From Vesta saturnalis (lineage: Eukaryota; Arthropoda; Insecta; Coleoptera; Lampyridae), in contig JARFJB010000397.1 of assembly GCA_036346205.1 (NCBI GenBank), forward strand, positions 60,758 to 124,757: DNA of 64,000 nt. The letters are read 5' to 3'. The position numbers were made by a program, and so were the translations under genes. Every line of letters begins with the position of its first letter. Position 1 is the stretch's first letter. Below, in pieces: positions 10,666-22,910 of this stretch. The notes beneath the pieces were generated by a model. That model was not told where the DNA came from. It searched no databases and saw only the letters and a list, made by a program, of their open reading frames with translations.

Positions 10666-13600
10666 TGAACAGGCTAAATTAGGCCTATCGTGCTAAAGCA
10701 CTCAGGAACACTTAGGAGGACGGATAGAGGGATAATGAATTGCCAATAGGTGCCTATGAACAGCTGCTTTAAATTTTCTCATATCATAAATGGGAGGAAA
10801 ACAGGAACTAGGGAGATCATTCCAGAGTTTAGAAGCCGTGTAGAAAAATGTGGATTGCGCCCGTTTGGTACGACAAGTGGAGATTTGTACTGCATATTGA
10901 TGATGTAAATGAGCGAACCAAGTGTTTCTCGCAAAGATAGCCCGAGATGGTATCAAAGAATATAATTCAGCAGCACAATAGCCGTTGTAATAACGATAAT
11001 ACAAAGAAAGGACTAAAACCATTCTTCTATGCTGAACGGACTGTATGTTAAGGACGGGTCATTTATAAGCCTAATCGCTCTCTTTTGAATACGATCAACG
11101 ATATCGAGAGCGTATTGGGGAGCACTCACCCAGCGGTAAGAATTATATTCCAGATGAGGCCGAATATGGGCCTTATACAGCAGGAGTTGCCGAGAGGTAA
11201 AGTACTGCTTAGATCTGTACAAAAATCCTATTTTACGAGCAGCTTTTTTGGTAGCTGACAGAAGATGGTCAACCCATGAGAGATTTGAAGATACAGTCAT
11301 ACCCAACAGAGTAATAGAGTCTGAAAACTTAAGAACTGAGCCATTCATACTTACAACAGGAAATGATCGATCTTTTTTGGCGGACATAAGGCAACACTGA
11401 ATTTTGTTAGCATTAAATTTAACTAGATTATTGCTTCCCCATTCGAGAGTACGTTGAATGTCTTTGTTGATTGAATTTGCCATTTCAGCTTTAATTTCTT
11501 GATTTGACATAGAAGGTGGATTATCACTATGAGTAGACTGAGATGAACTACAGTGAAGAGTGCTATCGTCAGCAAAGCAATGGATAGGGTTCGTTGTTGA
11601 AGAAATAAGGTCATTTATGTACAGCAGAAAAGTGTAGGCGCTATAACGGATCCCTGTGGTACGCCCGCGTTAATGCTAACTTCTTTTGAAAAAGCCATCA
11701 ACTACGACACGTATTCGTCTTTTATCAAGGAAACTAGAAACCCAGTTGATGAGCGTATCATTTAACCCAACGAGGTGAGTTTGGCAAGTAAACACTTATG
11801 CCAAACTTGGTCAAATGCCTTTGAGATATCTAAAGCGACTACAACTGTTTCACCGGACTGCTCTACTGTATTGTTCCAAACTTGGGTCACATATGAAAGA
11901 AGATCGCCTGTTGAACGACTTTGCCTAAACCCATATTGGTGGTCACAAGGAGGAGTTTTGTTTAAGGAACGTGGCAGTTGCTGATTGATGGCTTTTTCCA
12001 TGATTTTAGACAAAATGGAAGTGATGGCAATTGGTCGGTAGTTTGAGGGATCGGTCTTATCGCCTTTTTGGGAATAGGTTGAACATTTGCTAACTTCCAT
12101 GATGAAGGAATTCAGAAGACATAGAGATCGTATAGAGCTTAGATAGGACTGGTACTAGTTCGGGGAACATTTCTTTAAGACAATAGCTGGGATACCGTCT
12201 GGGCCAGTCGCCTTATTGAGATCTAGCCTACTGATGATCGATTCCAAGAGCTTGTACCGAAAATGAATTGGTTTCATAGCGTATGAAGAAGAGTTGACTA
12301 GGGGCACATCTTTCCAGAATCATTGAGACACGAGTTTGATGCAAACAAATCCACAAAACATTGGCTTTTCTACAGAATCAGCAACTACCGATCCGTCAAT
12401 AGAGTCAAGGGGGATGAAGAGTTCCAAAGTTTTTACTAATGCTTTAGCTAAAGACCAAAATTTACGACTGCCTAAAGGAGATGTAGCTAGTTCATTGCAT
12501 TTTCGTTGTTCGAACAACTTTTTAGTTTTAGTGATTTCACTTTTGCAGATATTTCTACACCAACGTATTCTACATGACTGTCACCGATTTATTAGATTTC
12601 CATTTAATGTAATATTTATTTTTAAAGATATTGCATCAGCACAAGCCTTATTGAACCAGGGTTGGGAACCTGAATGACCTATACGGTATTTTTTTGGGAA
12701 TGTATAACTCCATTCCCATGAGGATGACTTCAGATACTGAAAGAGCGATGTCCGAAGAGGAGGACGACTTGAAACAATATCCACGCCATGGAAAGGTTGC
12801 AAAGAAATCCCGTATTCACTCCATCGAGCCGACTTAAAACACCACAAGGTTCTATCGGTTTTGCGAGCAACAGTGGAATTAGGTACAGTAGAAATGATTT
12901 TTATTAGACAATGGTCGGAAAGACCTAAAGGCGAAAGATCAGAAGTTTTATAAACAAGAGGGTTTGATGTAAGAAAGAGATCTAGAAGATGTGGAGTATG
13001 GTTATCAGGGATTCTTGTGGGTTCAGAAATCATTTGTGTAAGATCACATGAAATAGTAAATGTTTCTACACTATGACCAGCGGGATTTGTAGTAGATGAA
13101 AACTGAAGCCAATTAGAGTTATGAACATTGAAATCGCCTACAATTGAGATATGGCAAGATAGAAACTGAGACAGGAGATAGTCAACTTTCATACTAAGGT
13201 AAACGAAGAAGTCTTGAAAGTTACTGTCATTAGGAGACCTATAAATGCAACAGTAGAATTTCACAAAATTAGGACCAGAATGTTTAAACCAAATCACGTC
13301 AAAATTTTTATTTTCTAATGAAGAAACCCTTTTGCAAGCAATTCTGTCCTTGATGTGGGCACATACGCCTCCTTTATATCTAAAGTTAGAGTGAAGGTGG
13401 TATTGAGGAAATTGCAAGTCGGGTGACTCGGAGCTTTCGGAGGAGACTTGTGTTTCAGATAGAAACCAAATATCAGGTTGTAATTGGTCAAGATGTTGGT
13501 GAATAGCATTAAGATTAGACCTGATACCGCGGATGTTGCAGTAGTGAATCAGAAAGTTTATACTTTCGATGACCGAGGCCGCTTGGGCCCTGCCCTCCCG

Positions 13601-13857
13601 GACATCCGAATGGGGCAGGGTTTTACGTCCGGAATTTATTACCCTAGAGACCACAGCCATCTTATTTTTTAATTTGGGACTTTTAATCCGATAGGAAGAC
13701 AGTGAGGGCGAGAAGGAAGAATAAGGATGAGAATAAATTAAGGATGATGGAAAAGGTAACCGGCAGCCCTTACCGAGCTCAGAAAATCGGAGACCCAATA
13801 TTAAGGAGCCCATGGTAAGGGTGGTGGTACCTCCCCAGCTGACATGCCTACCACCTA
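10656..13857 (-). mobile_element. jockey/CR1-like non-LTR retrotransposon (LINE) inserted in gypsy integrase
   Basis: A minus-strand 3.2-kb insertion carrying an APE-type endonuclease and reverse transcriptase. It begins near 13857 (AGGTGGTAGGCATGTCAGC) and ends near 10656 with a short A-rich tail, where gypsy coding sequence resumes. ORF1 is not seen, so the copy is 5'-truncated or its family uses a long 5' leader. A roughly 95-bp piece of the same family is present at 45876-45972. Confidence 0.82.
10702..13813 (-). pseudogene. LINE endonuclease-reverse transcriptase, frameshifted
   Basis: The endonuclease occupies 13813-12581 (410 residues) and has NIRGIRSNLNAIHQHLDQ, IVGDFNVHNSNW and LSPLGLSDHCLI, including the SDH motif. 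The reverse transcriptase follows with SNYRPIAITSILSKIMEKA, HQYGFRQSRSTGDLLS and VALDISKAFDQVWH (12100-11762), then GVPQGSVI near 11670 and FADDS near 11575. The C-terminal region ends with ASKLWNDLPSSCFP (11510-10702). Frameshifts occur around 12550, 12150, between GVPQGS and FADD, and near 11015. The catalytic residues survive but the reading frame does not. The clade call (jockey or CR1) rests on motif style only. Confidence 0.85.
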
Positions 13858-14480
13858 ATAATACGGTATTGCATTAACAATTTTTGTACATTTAATTCTA
13901 GGTTTACATTATCTGTTTGCAATGTTAACAACGACTTTTTTAATGTCTGAACGATACGTTCTGCTTGACCGTTAGTTGCAGGTGCTGAAAACTTTGAAAC
14001 TACTTCATTTCTTTGCAAAAACTTTTGAAATTCTACCCATGTAAATGTTGTTCCATTATATGTCACAAACAGTTTGGGTAATCCAAAACAATAAAATATC
14101 GCCCTACAAATTTTTATTGTAGTCTAGAATAAAGAAAAATTTTCCCATGAATGGCCCTGCAAAATCTGCATGTACTCTTTGAAATGGTTCTGAACATGGT
14201 TCCCATATGTGTTTGTCTACCTGAATAGGATTATTCGTATTTAGCTTGTAATTTGTGCAACTTTTAGTCAGTTTCTCAATGTCGGCGTCAATGCGTCCCT
14301 TCATTTTTACTATGCCAAAATGCCCACTGTGTCATTCATTTAAAATCTTTGTACGTAATTATTTTGGTATAACTGCTTTTTCCCCACGTAATAAAATACC
14401 CTGCTGCAAATTAAATTCATTTAAATCTATATGAAAACTATTTTTTCCTGCAGGTGAATACCCCTCTCCAGTACATTAAA
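13858..14480 (-). pseudogene. gypsy integrase, zinc-binding and core parts
   Basis: The frames at 14304-14104 and 14066-13848 include KSCTNYKLNTN, EPFQRVHADFAGPFMGK (with the first catalytic Asp) and FSAPATNGQAERIVQTLKK (with the catalytic Glu). The segment with the second Asp is degraded. The reading breaks at QYR, where the LINE begins, and resumes at 10665. Confidence 0.8.
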
Positions 14481-14510
14481 AATTTTTGAAAACTCCTTAT
14501 CTTTTAAAGT

Positions 14511-15700
14511 CTATGTTTGTAACTTTTCTTTTATAATTGGAAGAGTATTTAAGTTTTCGATTTGAAAAATGTCTATTACGTCTGAAAAATTTACTTTGCT
14601 TTTGATTGGTAAACGTGAAAGACAATCCGCGTTACCATGTGTTTCGATATTTAATATCGTAAATAAACCCTTGTAAAAATAATGCATAATGTTGCATACG
14701 CATTGCACTATAAATCGTTAAACTTTTGCAAGGTGAGAAAATTTGTACCAATGGTCTGTAATCGGTGTATAAGGTAAATTTATTTCCGTATAAATATTGT
14801 TTAAATTTTTTTACGCCAAAAATTATGGCATGTGCCTCTTTGTCTATTTGAGAGTACTTTTTCTGGGTTTCTGACAACGTTTGTGACACATATTGAATTA
14901 CGCGCTCTTCGCCGTTTGGATAAATATGGGATAACACCGGTCCCACCCCATAACGACTTGTATCTGTAGCTAAAACCAACGGTAACTTCAGATTGTAGTG
15001 TACTAAAAATTTAACTCTTAATTTGAAATTTTTACTTCTTTAATTAATGTAAAACTCTTTTGAAAATTCTTTGTCCAAAGAAATATTTGTATTTTGTAAC
15101 AAAGTAATCTACTTCTAAATGATATAGAATTTATACTAATAAACTTTCAAATAATGAATTCTACCGTACATAATGTAAATTTAGGTAAACTTTTCCATTA
15201 TCAACGATAAGTAATTTCTATAATCTACTGTAATAAATTTATCATTCCTATAAATCTAACTGGTTGTGTTTTCTGGTCTTTGGATCTCATTTATAGCTTG
15301 ATTTTTACTTTGTGACTTATGTATACACGTTCTTACTTTGATAATATGATACCCATCCAATAACCGATTTTTCTACTAAAACAACGTACTTTTTGCAAAA
15401 TTTTATTAATTTCTTTTATATTGTAACTGCTTTGCAATCTTTGCAAAAAATTGTTTCTAATGTATTTATAATGCTATCAAGGTTCCACTTAAATCTTAAT
15501 GATCATCCAGAAAATTGAAATTTCCGATATTCCCTGTAAAATATTTTCATCTACGTATTTTCCAAAATTACTGGTGCTGTTTCTGGTACCTACATTATAG
15601 TCTGTTACACTGATATAAACTCTTTTATGCGTTTAACGTAAGTTTTAAATGCCTATTTTCCGAAGCTACTCCAACTGTATGCGATTTGAAAATGTTAGGT
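14511..15700 (-). pseudogene. gypsy reverse transcriptase (3' part) and RNase H
   Basis: RNase H is clear at 14979-14632: LATDTSRYGVGPVLSH, QIDKEAHAIIFGVKKFKQYL and NKFTLYTDYRPLVQIFSP. Upstream (15000-15700) the reverse transcriptase thumb and palm survive only as scattered blocks, such as NQAINEIQRPENTTRFIGMI near 15290 and a degraded YxDD region near 15510, with many stops. This part of the element has decayed more than the RNase H. Confidence 0.75.
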
Positions 15701-15734
15701 TCTAAGCTCTAGGATCTATTAGACCAAAATTGAA

Positions 15735-16020
15735 TCCAAATACTGAAAATATTTCAAAACTAGCTGCAAATTGTGTACGGTCATACATAGTTTTGATAAA
15801 CTTTATCGAACTAAGTCAAAACTTTCCCAACGTCAACCTTTGCGTCATAAGATATACATTTTAAAAACCTTTATACATATTTTCTTTACAGATACTATCT
15901 AAAGGAACTTCAAAACTAGCTGAAATTTGTATACTTACACTGTATTTGTAATTAACAACTAGTAAAACACCCTAAGCTTCCGTTCTTGGGTCATAAGATA
16001 TATAGGTGTTAAAAATTTCA
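15735..16020. repeat. two imperfect tandem copies, unit about 150 bp
   Basis: TTCAAAACTAGCTG(C/A)AA occurs at 15752 and 15909, and GTCATAAGATATA(C/T)A occurs at 15844 and 15990, giving units about 150 bp apart. The repeat lies at the left edge of the insertion in the gypsy reverse transcriptase, just past the 3' end of the CXC gene. Confidence 0.65.
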
Positions 16021-16148
16021 AAAATCAAATTGTACATATTTTTTTACAAACTTATCGTTTTAAGGGTACTTAAAATAATAAACAAAGGTGTAAAATAGAT
16101 CTGTAAATATTTATTAGAAAGGAAAGAATACAATTTATCGATTATTTA

Positions 16149-19100
16149 TTAAATCACATCATCATCATGTATTAAGTCCGGTGAATTTTCACACGATTGG
16201 CCAATACAATGGCGGCACATTGGCGAACACATAAGGCCTGCTTTTCTACACTCGCACCAACGTTCACATCCTTTTTTACAACCACAGCTGATGAGATTCA
16301 GTAAATTATCAGGCGCAGGGGGAAGCTCTGTAGTGATTGGAATAAGTGTTGGGCCACGCCTTATCCCACCCCATTCACACGGTGGAAGACAGTTTCCCAA
16401 CCATCGCTGCACTTGTAAGTATACACGATACGAGTGTTGTCGAGTAGCATCTTTTGTAGGTGGCAAAGATGAAAGCTGAAAATTATCTTTTATGGTCTGC
16501 TTGGCAACTTTCTGCTTAAACAAAAAGTACCTTAGCTCATCTAAATCCTTCTTGAGGTCAGATTTATTATACATTTGCAAAACAAATGCTTCCGCAGCTT
16601 TGGCAATGTCGTTTGTGTCGAGCTCGTTAAATGCGGAAACGATTGTCCGCAACTCTGAATTTTTAAACATTGGAAGGTTTTTACTTTACCTTTTCTGAAA
16701 AACGCTGATGTCGTATCACAGCCTGACATAGCGTGTGCAAATAGTAATACATCTTTCAAAGGGCCTATATATTTTTTGGATTTCTGCAATGCCGTAGTAT
16801 TTACTCTCTCTTTTTTGACTTCCAGGTTTAGCATCTTCAGTTTCGGGGCATTACCCTCGTCTGATCTTGCTACCAATACTGTTAAAATATCAGTATCTGT
16901 CGCCACTACAGTAACTGACGGATTATCAGAACATAAACCAATCGCCGTTTCTGAGATCAGTGTGTCTGCGTCTGCTTCATCTTAGTGTACAACCATTTCG
17001 TTTTCCCGTAGCTTTTGTATCAGTAAGTCTATAAGTTGTGTTTTATTTTTGGATTACAAAGAAATTCGTCTTTCCCAGACACAATCGGTAAGTGGAATTC
17101 GATTTTTAAGTCTGCACACGATTTACCTGCGGATCGGCGCTTTTGTTCTTCAATTTTTGTGCATGTGTCTCCTCTGTAACCGTCAAATATTGTAACGCTA
17201 CCGTCAAGGACAAGAGACGTGTCCGACTTTGAGGTAGATGAGCAGGGGAAGTAAGTTTCAAGTTTATTCGCTAGTTCCCCCTTGTTTGTCTTCCTCAATG
17301 AAACATCATCAAATAGACAGGGGTGCTTCGGCGCAAGTTCATATTTAAAAGCTTCCTTAAGACAGTCTTCGCTATTCATCACACACAATATGCTGTTGAA
17401 TAATTGTTGTGGATTCACTTCCACGCAGGCATTGCGCACAGTTATACTGCGACTCATAGCAGACAAAGGTTTGACTTTCTCTTAAGTATTATGTCCTCGA
17501 AATTGCCATTAACGTTTTTCATAGATTCCTGGCCAATCTCCAGAGCTTTATTACAGTTTAAGGTTTCGTCACCGAGTAATCTAGTGGCCAAAGACACCAG
17601 TTCATTGTTTCGCCTTGATACAAATGGATTGTGATTTGATAACCAGTCACGTAAAATTTCGAGATCTTGATGGTCTCTGGTTTTTCTTGCATCTCGCTGA
17701 TCCACATATTGCTCTGACGTTTCTGATTTTACACCTGTGTACTCTGCAATAGCTTACACATTTTTATGCAGCGTGTCAAAGCCTCTATCCATGTACTCAG
17801 GGTGCTATCTGTTATACCTCTGCCTGTAAAAAGGAAATTTAATGTAAGCATTACATAAAGAAAAACGACACAGAAGTACTCTACTGCTTATTAAGTATCT
17901 TGCAGCCGACTTACACTCTGTTCCTTTCATCAAGGTAAGTTTACCTGTAGTTAGTCCTCCTTTAGTTTTCATAGAACGCATAAGACCTTGCTCAATGGCA
18001 AGATCAGCCGAAACTCCAGCCCAAAAACCATCACTTCTCTGAATTGTGAAGTAGCCTTTCGATGCAAATTTTTGATATTCTTCGTTCGGTATTGTTTCTT
18101 TAAGGTCTTCCATTTGTTGCAAATCCAACCTTTCTCATTTTGCGTAAGCCAAGTGACCTAAAAATAAAATATTAATTTGAATGTTTGTAAATACAAAGTT
18201 GCATCTATTAAAAAAATCATAATAAAGTCAATGGTGTTATACTTACCAGAAGCGTGAAAGAACGGAATCATCTCTCGTACACTTTGCAAATGAAGTTCAA
18301 AGTTTCCGGTTCTCTTGGCTCTTAAAACGAATAAAATGAATAATATTCACCAGTTTAAAATATTGGACCCAGAATCGGGCTGTTCGTGAGGTATTGTCTT
18401 TGCTTTGCAAAGCTTGTCGAATGTATCAGCTTTTCAACCAGTAACGATTTTCTCACTTCAATCTCGGTGATCTCCCCAAGTTCAAACTGGTTGTAAATTT
18501 CCAATAGGTTTTCTTTTTCTTGAGAAGTCAAATTAGTGTATTCCTCTAGGATCAAAAAAGACAATGCCACTTGAGTCAAATTATGGGTTCGAGAGCTCGT
18601 GAATATGCATGGCCAGTAATCATGTGAGTAACGGCATTCTTTGCATATATCGTAGCCCAAAGTTCTTCGATACCACTACCCAACATTATATGCCCAATCG
18701 CTCCTAAACATGACATTATCATATGGAATCCACCCAGTAAAATCACTGTATTCTTCAAATCATCGTTGCATGGGCTTGCCAGAATGTCAGTGGCTTTGGC
18801 ATATAAAGGCTGGTCAAATGTAATTATTCATGTCGTTTGTTTTATTTTATTACATTGTGATCTAGCGTATATCAATGCTGAATAAATGCACGACAAATTG
18901 CCAGGATCCAAATTTATGAAGGGTAGATAAGTTACATTACTGACTTCATAATTAGTCTGAGACTGCAGTCCCACTTGCATGTTACCGTTCCAGTTAGGTA
19001 CTGGAGATAGCTGTAGCCGATATACCGAAATCCATAGGTAATCCAAGAGTGTAAATTGAATAGAAAACTTTTAATTTTTTAGTAGGTCTAGGTCTCGCAC

Positions 19101-20536
19101 ACTTATTTGTGTCAGTCCTTTTTTTTTGAGGTTTAGTGTAAGTCAAAATCTCCATACAGCCTCTCATTTCTGTAGGCTTCTCATCATTCCTCTTCACTCT
19201 TACAACTTCAGCTTTCTGTATTTTTGGGGTTTCTATTTTTATGCCGCCCATGTTATGGAACGTGTTCTTGCCATCTATGGTACGTATATTAAAATCTGCA
19301 TTATCGGAAGCAAATTGAATGAATGCTTCTACTGTCTGTTCTTCAGGTGCTGCTTTTAAGCAGTTTTCAAACTTCTGCACTTCCAAACTGCATAATATAT
19401 CAATTATTATTCGAGAGGCAAAATGGCGATGCATATATACACCAATACCTAAAAGGATAGGCGATATAAATGACCTAGGCCGACAGGCTGAAATAATCGC
19501 TTCACTAATACTTTTGCGTTTTCTTTGTGCACTTGTAGAATCGGTTTTTGATTGTATCGCGATATTTGCGAAACATTGTAACGTTTGTGGGATAATATCT
19601 TGTCCTCCAATATCCTCGCCGTCAACAGAATAGGATGTCAAATCGTAAGGTTGAGAACGTATATTTTCCCTAATTATAGCTGCTGCTGCCGATACTATTC
19701 TGAGACGCTCTTCGTACTGATCAGATCGTATCTCTTGGTACCAATTTTTGTGAATTATTTTGTCCACTGATTCACGAAAGCAGACGACAGGACTGCGCTT
19801 AGGACAACTGGTTATTATTAAATTGATCCCAAAATGTTCAATAAGTTTTTGTTTTAGATATTGAGTAGTATATCCATCATCTCCGTCGAGAATTTGAGAC
19901 ATGCGTTCATTAATATCGAATAATAAATACTGACATTCATCGCCGCTCTCAATTTCTGTACAAAGCTTCTGGAATGCTAGTTCTTTTTTATTTAACGGAG
20001 GCTTAGTACCGTCACTTGGAATTTGTAAAAAAGATACATAACTGTCTTTGTGGTAACGACCTCCTGCTGCCACTAAATCAATAATTCCTATTATTCTTTC
20101 TTTGAAAGCCTTACCTAAATCGTTGCAACGGTTGTCAGCTACTGAGTTCAATTTATTTATTAGATTTAAAGTGCTAACCTCACTATTGTACGTCTGTATT
20201 TTTGAGGGCGCTTTTTTTCTTTTTCTATTTCAGCTTCATTTCCACAGATAATGCACGATTTTTTGAAGTCAAACGTAGGTACACTAGACCGCGTCAATAA
20301 TGTATGGGACACATTACTATCCTTTGTAGTTTTAGCGCTGCTTTTAATAGATCATGGCCGAGTATAGTTTTTTCTACACTGTTCGTGCACAGTAAGCGGA
20401 TTTGTTTGTTTTAACGTATTTTAAAGGCCATCTTCCCGGGATATGCTTGTCTTTATTAATGTGTCAATGCCTCTGTTCACTGTAACTACCTTTCCAGTTT
20501 CAAGCGAAAGATTACACAATAAACACTCACTCATTG
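16149..20536 (-). pseudogene. large multi-domain gene with CXC (tesmin/TSO1) C-terminus, mobile-element-associated, broken
   Basis: Minus-strand readings from an ATG at about 20534 to a stop at 16149 form one decayed gene of over 1000 residues. In order: an N-terminal Cys/His segment (SECLLCNLSLETGK, then VHEQCRKNY); a 385-residue block at 20151-18994 with FASDNADFNIRTIDGKNTF; LGGFHMIMSCLGAIGHIM and HMITGHAYSRA (18760-18580); FASKGYFTIQRSDGFWAG (18050); AMSGCDTTSAFFRKGK (16730); and CGCKKGCERWCECRKAG...CRHC at 16320-16190, a tesmin/TSO1-type zinc-binding CXC motif. I recall this domain order from repeated uncharacterised animal proteins, but cannot name a transposon superfamily. ATDTDIL plus GCDTTS resembles the acidic core of FEN1/PIN-type nucleases, which is speculative. 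There are many frameshifts and stops. The gene sits inside the gypsy reverse transcriptase in the same orientation. Confidence 0.65.
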
Positions 20537-20565
20537 TTCATTACTACTTCAAACCAGCTATATAA

Positions 20566-21190
20566 TCGAAATATCAGTAGGTAGCGGGTGTTCATCAATT
20601 TCTAGCAAGGATTTACTGTTACTTTAAATTCCCCACATATTCTAATTTTATTATTACTTTTTAAAACTGGTACTACTGGCGTTGTCCAGTAAGACGAATT
20701 AACATTTTCCAAGACCCCATAATTAACTAAATTCTCTATTTCGTTCTCTATCAACTCTAAAAGTTAAAAAGGTACTCATATAGCTTTCACAAACACTGGT
20801 TTAACATTTTCTTTTAATTGTAATCTTGCTTGTACCCCTTTTATTTTAGACATTTCCTTATTGAAAATGTTTTTGTATTTGTATAATAACACATTTAATT
20901 TACTATTTGTGTTTTCAGCCACCAAATTTACTGCATTAAATTTAATTAGATCTAATTTACGAATCCATTCTTGTCCCATTATAGGTGGTTTATCTATTTC
21001 AATTATGTTAATATTAAGATTGTAAATTGCATCCCCGTATTGAACTTCTACTGTAGCACAACCAGCCACTTTTAAATTTGCATTACAAAAAGTTACTAGT
21101 TTTATGTTGGTATTAATAATGGTAAGATCTGAAAATAGCGTATTAAAAAGGCATTTACTCATTAAGGTGGCTGCTGCACCGCTGTCAACT
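20566..21190 (-). pseudogene. gypsy protease and N-terminal reverse transcriptase
   Basis: The reading at 21162-20776 matches the end of a retroviral-type aspartic protease and the linker to the reverse transcriptase: INIIEIDKPPIMGQEWIRKL, then VQARLQLKENVKPVF. The fingers region follows at 20776-20580 with YWTTPVVPVLKSNNKIRIC and ends at EIDEHPLPTD, where the CXC-gene insertion begins. In-frame stops lie near 20770-20755. Confidence 0.78.
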
Positions 21191-21199
21191 TCAAAATTC

Positions 21200-22060
21200 A
21201 GTTTTGTTATTTACTTTTAGAGACATTGATTATTTGCCTTTATACCTCTCCTCTGCTCTAATTTGTAAGATTTCTCTACTTGATTAAAGTTTACACCTCT
21301 GGCCTTCATGCAGACCTTGTGCAAATGCCCCACTCCACCAGAGTTGTGACATTTGGTTGATACGTTTAAGCTACATTTGTTCGCCAAATGATCTGCAACA
21401 CACCTGTAACATTTAATCTTTTTATTTTGTACGTTTTTGTTAAAATTTGTTCGATGTTTATTATTTGAATTTTTTGAATTGTGATTATTAGAAAAATTGA
21501 TACTTCTATCCTTTTTCTTTTGTACTACCCCCTGTAGATGCTGTCTCGAGCTGACCACATTGACTGATGATTCACTGTTCAACTGTTGAACATACGTCTC
21601 CGAGATGCCCATGCTGGATGTCACCTCCACTCATTTTTCAATATTGTCCTTTGTCTCCAGGAGCCTACCTTAAATTCCCTTCGAATTTAGTCCAAAAACA
21701 AACTGGTTACGTATTGCATTTTTCAAATAACTTCCAAATTTGCAGTTCATACTAAGTTTTTGTAATACATGGCCGTATTCTTGTATTAGTTCCCCTTCTT
21801 TTTGTCTTCTTGATTGGAATCTATGAATTTCTGCGATTTCGAGAGGTTTCAGTCAATAAAAATCCTCCAACAATTCAACAATTTGTTTGTACGTTTTAGA
21901 TTCTGGTTCTATCGCTGCCACTTTGTCGCTTAGGATATCGTACGTATGAGCGCCCATGTAATGTACCATAAAATGTACCTTCATACCTTCATCGGTTTTG
22001 AATACTTTGAATGCCCCTTCTAACCTATTTGCCCACCTGGACCCCAAGTTGTAATTTCGG
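21200..22060 (-). pseudogene. gypsy gag with zinc knuckles
   Basis: Readings at 22047-21853 (RWANRLEGAFKVFKTDEG, MVHYMGAHTYDILSDK) and 21630-21217 are typical Ty3/gypsy gag. The nucleocapsid region has CYRCVADHLANKC followed by a second altered knuckle, CHNSGGVGHLHKVC, in which the normal second Cys of CxxC is replaced by Ser. A frameshift or gap lies near 21640-21850. Confidence 0.8.
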
Positions 22061-22177
22061 AATTGAATGTTTCGACGGTTAGAGTTTGGCTCACTGATAC
22101 TGACATCGTGAATATGTATTTTGTAAACGTATTTTTATTTTTTTTCGCTGATGCACTTCCAATGTATGTATAATTGT

Positions 22178-22195
22178 ATCCCATCCTCGTCGCCA
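22178..22195 (-). other. primer binding site, tRNA-Ser type
   Basis: The minus strand reads TGGCGACGAGGATGGGAT seven bases after the 5' LTR. This is complementary to the 3' end of a metazoan tRNA-Ser(GCU), which ends ...ATCCTCGTCGCCA (from memory of the tRNA). Ser priming is known in mag-like Ty3/gypsy lineages. Confidence 0.8.
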
Positions 22196-22202
22196 CTTGT
22201 TG

Positions 22203-22416
22203 TGTTTCTCTACTTTATGCGTATCACTTTGAATAAAACATAAGTTCACATTTGTTCTAAACTATTTATTTCAAACATTAAACAGAAAATTCAACTGCGA
22301 ACATGCCTTGAAAAACGTCACTTTTTTCATTAATTTTCCCCCCAAAAACGGTCGTACCACTCTCTGTTGGTTCCACATAAAAGGCGCGGAATTTGAGCTT
22401 AAATTAACATATAACA
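22203..22416 (-). repeat. 5' LTR of gypsy element
   Basis: It starts TGTTTCTCTAC and ends CATATAACA on the plus strand. It is the same length as the copy at 9859-10072. It is followed on the minus strand by the primer site and gag. Confidence 0.9.
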
Positions 22417-22429
22417 AAAATGAAAACCT

Positions 22430-22735
22430 TTTATATTAGTAGGTAAGTTTGGAGACTTTTGAAACACACCACAATTCCAAGGTCCCATATTTCCAAGGTT
22501 ACCACTTTATCAAGGCTACCACCTGACCAAGGTTGCACAATTGCAGTGTCTGACCTACGTTCACAAAGCCCCACACGCCCAAGGTTATACAACAGAGGCC
22601 TACTTCACCAAGGTCACACACCAGGAAGGACACTCGTACGCCCTACTTCCTCGAGGTCCCACAAGCTTACACAATACCAACGCCAGTCATCTCATACATT
22701 AGCAAGGTCATTTGTGATGATCACGTACTGAACGC
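22430..22735. repeat. degenerate CCAAGGT-bearing tandem repeat
   Basis: CCAAGGT or close variants recur roughly every 20-45 bp (near 22482, 22494, 22516, 22537, 22579, 22608, 22652 and 22702), followed by C/T and ACA/CAC words. It is C-rich compared with its surroundings. It lies between the gypsy LTR and the first Polinton-type gene, so it may be a terminal region of that element. No gene is visible. Confidence 0.5.
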
Positions 22736-22910
22736 TACCTGTGTATCCTATCTATTCACCTTACTTTACGCTTAGCTGATACACACTCTAGAAACAAAAA
22801 AAGAAAACGATATATTAATATATTTATTTCCTGTATAAACAAAGACATGTACAATTGTATTATTCAGAACATGATTCTCTTTAGGAATAAAACATTTTGA
22901 TTTAGTACAA

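Larger units (their letters stand above)
9859..22416 (-). mobile_element. Ty3/gypsy LTR retrotransposon (minus strand), split by two insertions
   Basis: Two direct 214-bp LTRs flank gag, protease, reverse transcriptase, RNase H and integrase remnants in the order expected for Ty3/gypsy on the minus strand. The primer site lies at the right LTR and the purine tract at the left LTR. The body is split by a LINE in the integrase (10656-13857) and by a CXC-domain insertion in the reverse transcriptase (about 15700-20560). Without these the element would be about 4.5 kb. No clean target duplication was found next to the LTRs. All genes carry stops or frameshifts. Confidence 0.9.
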
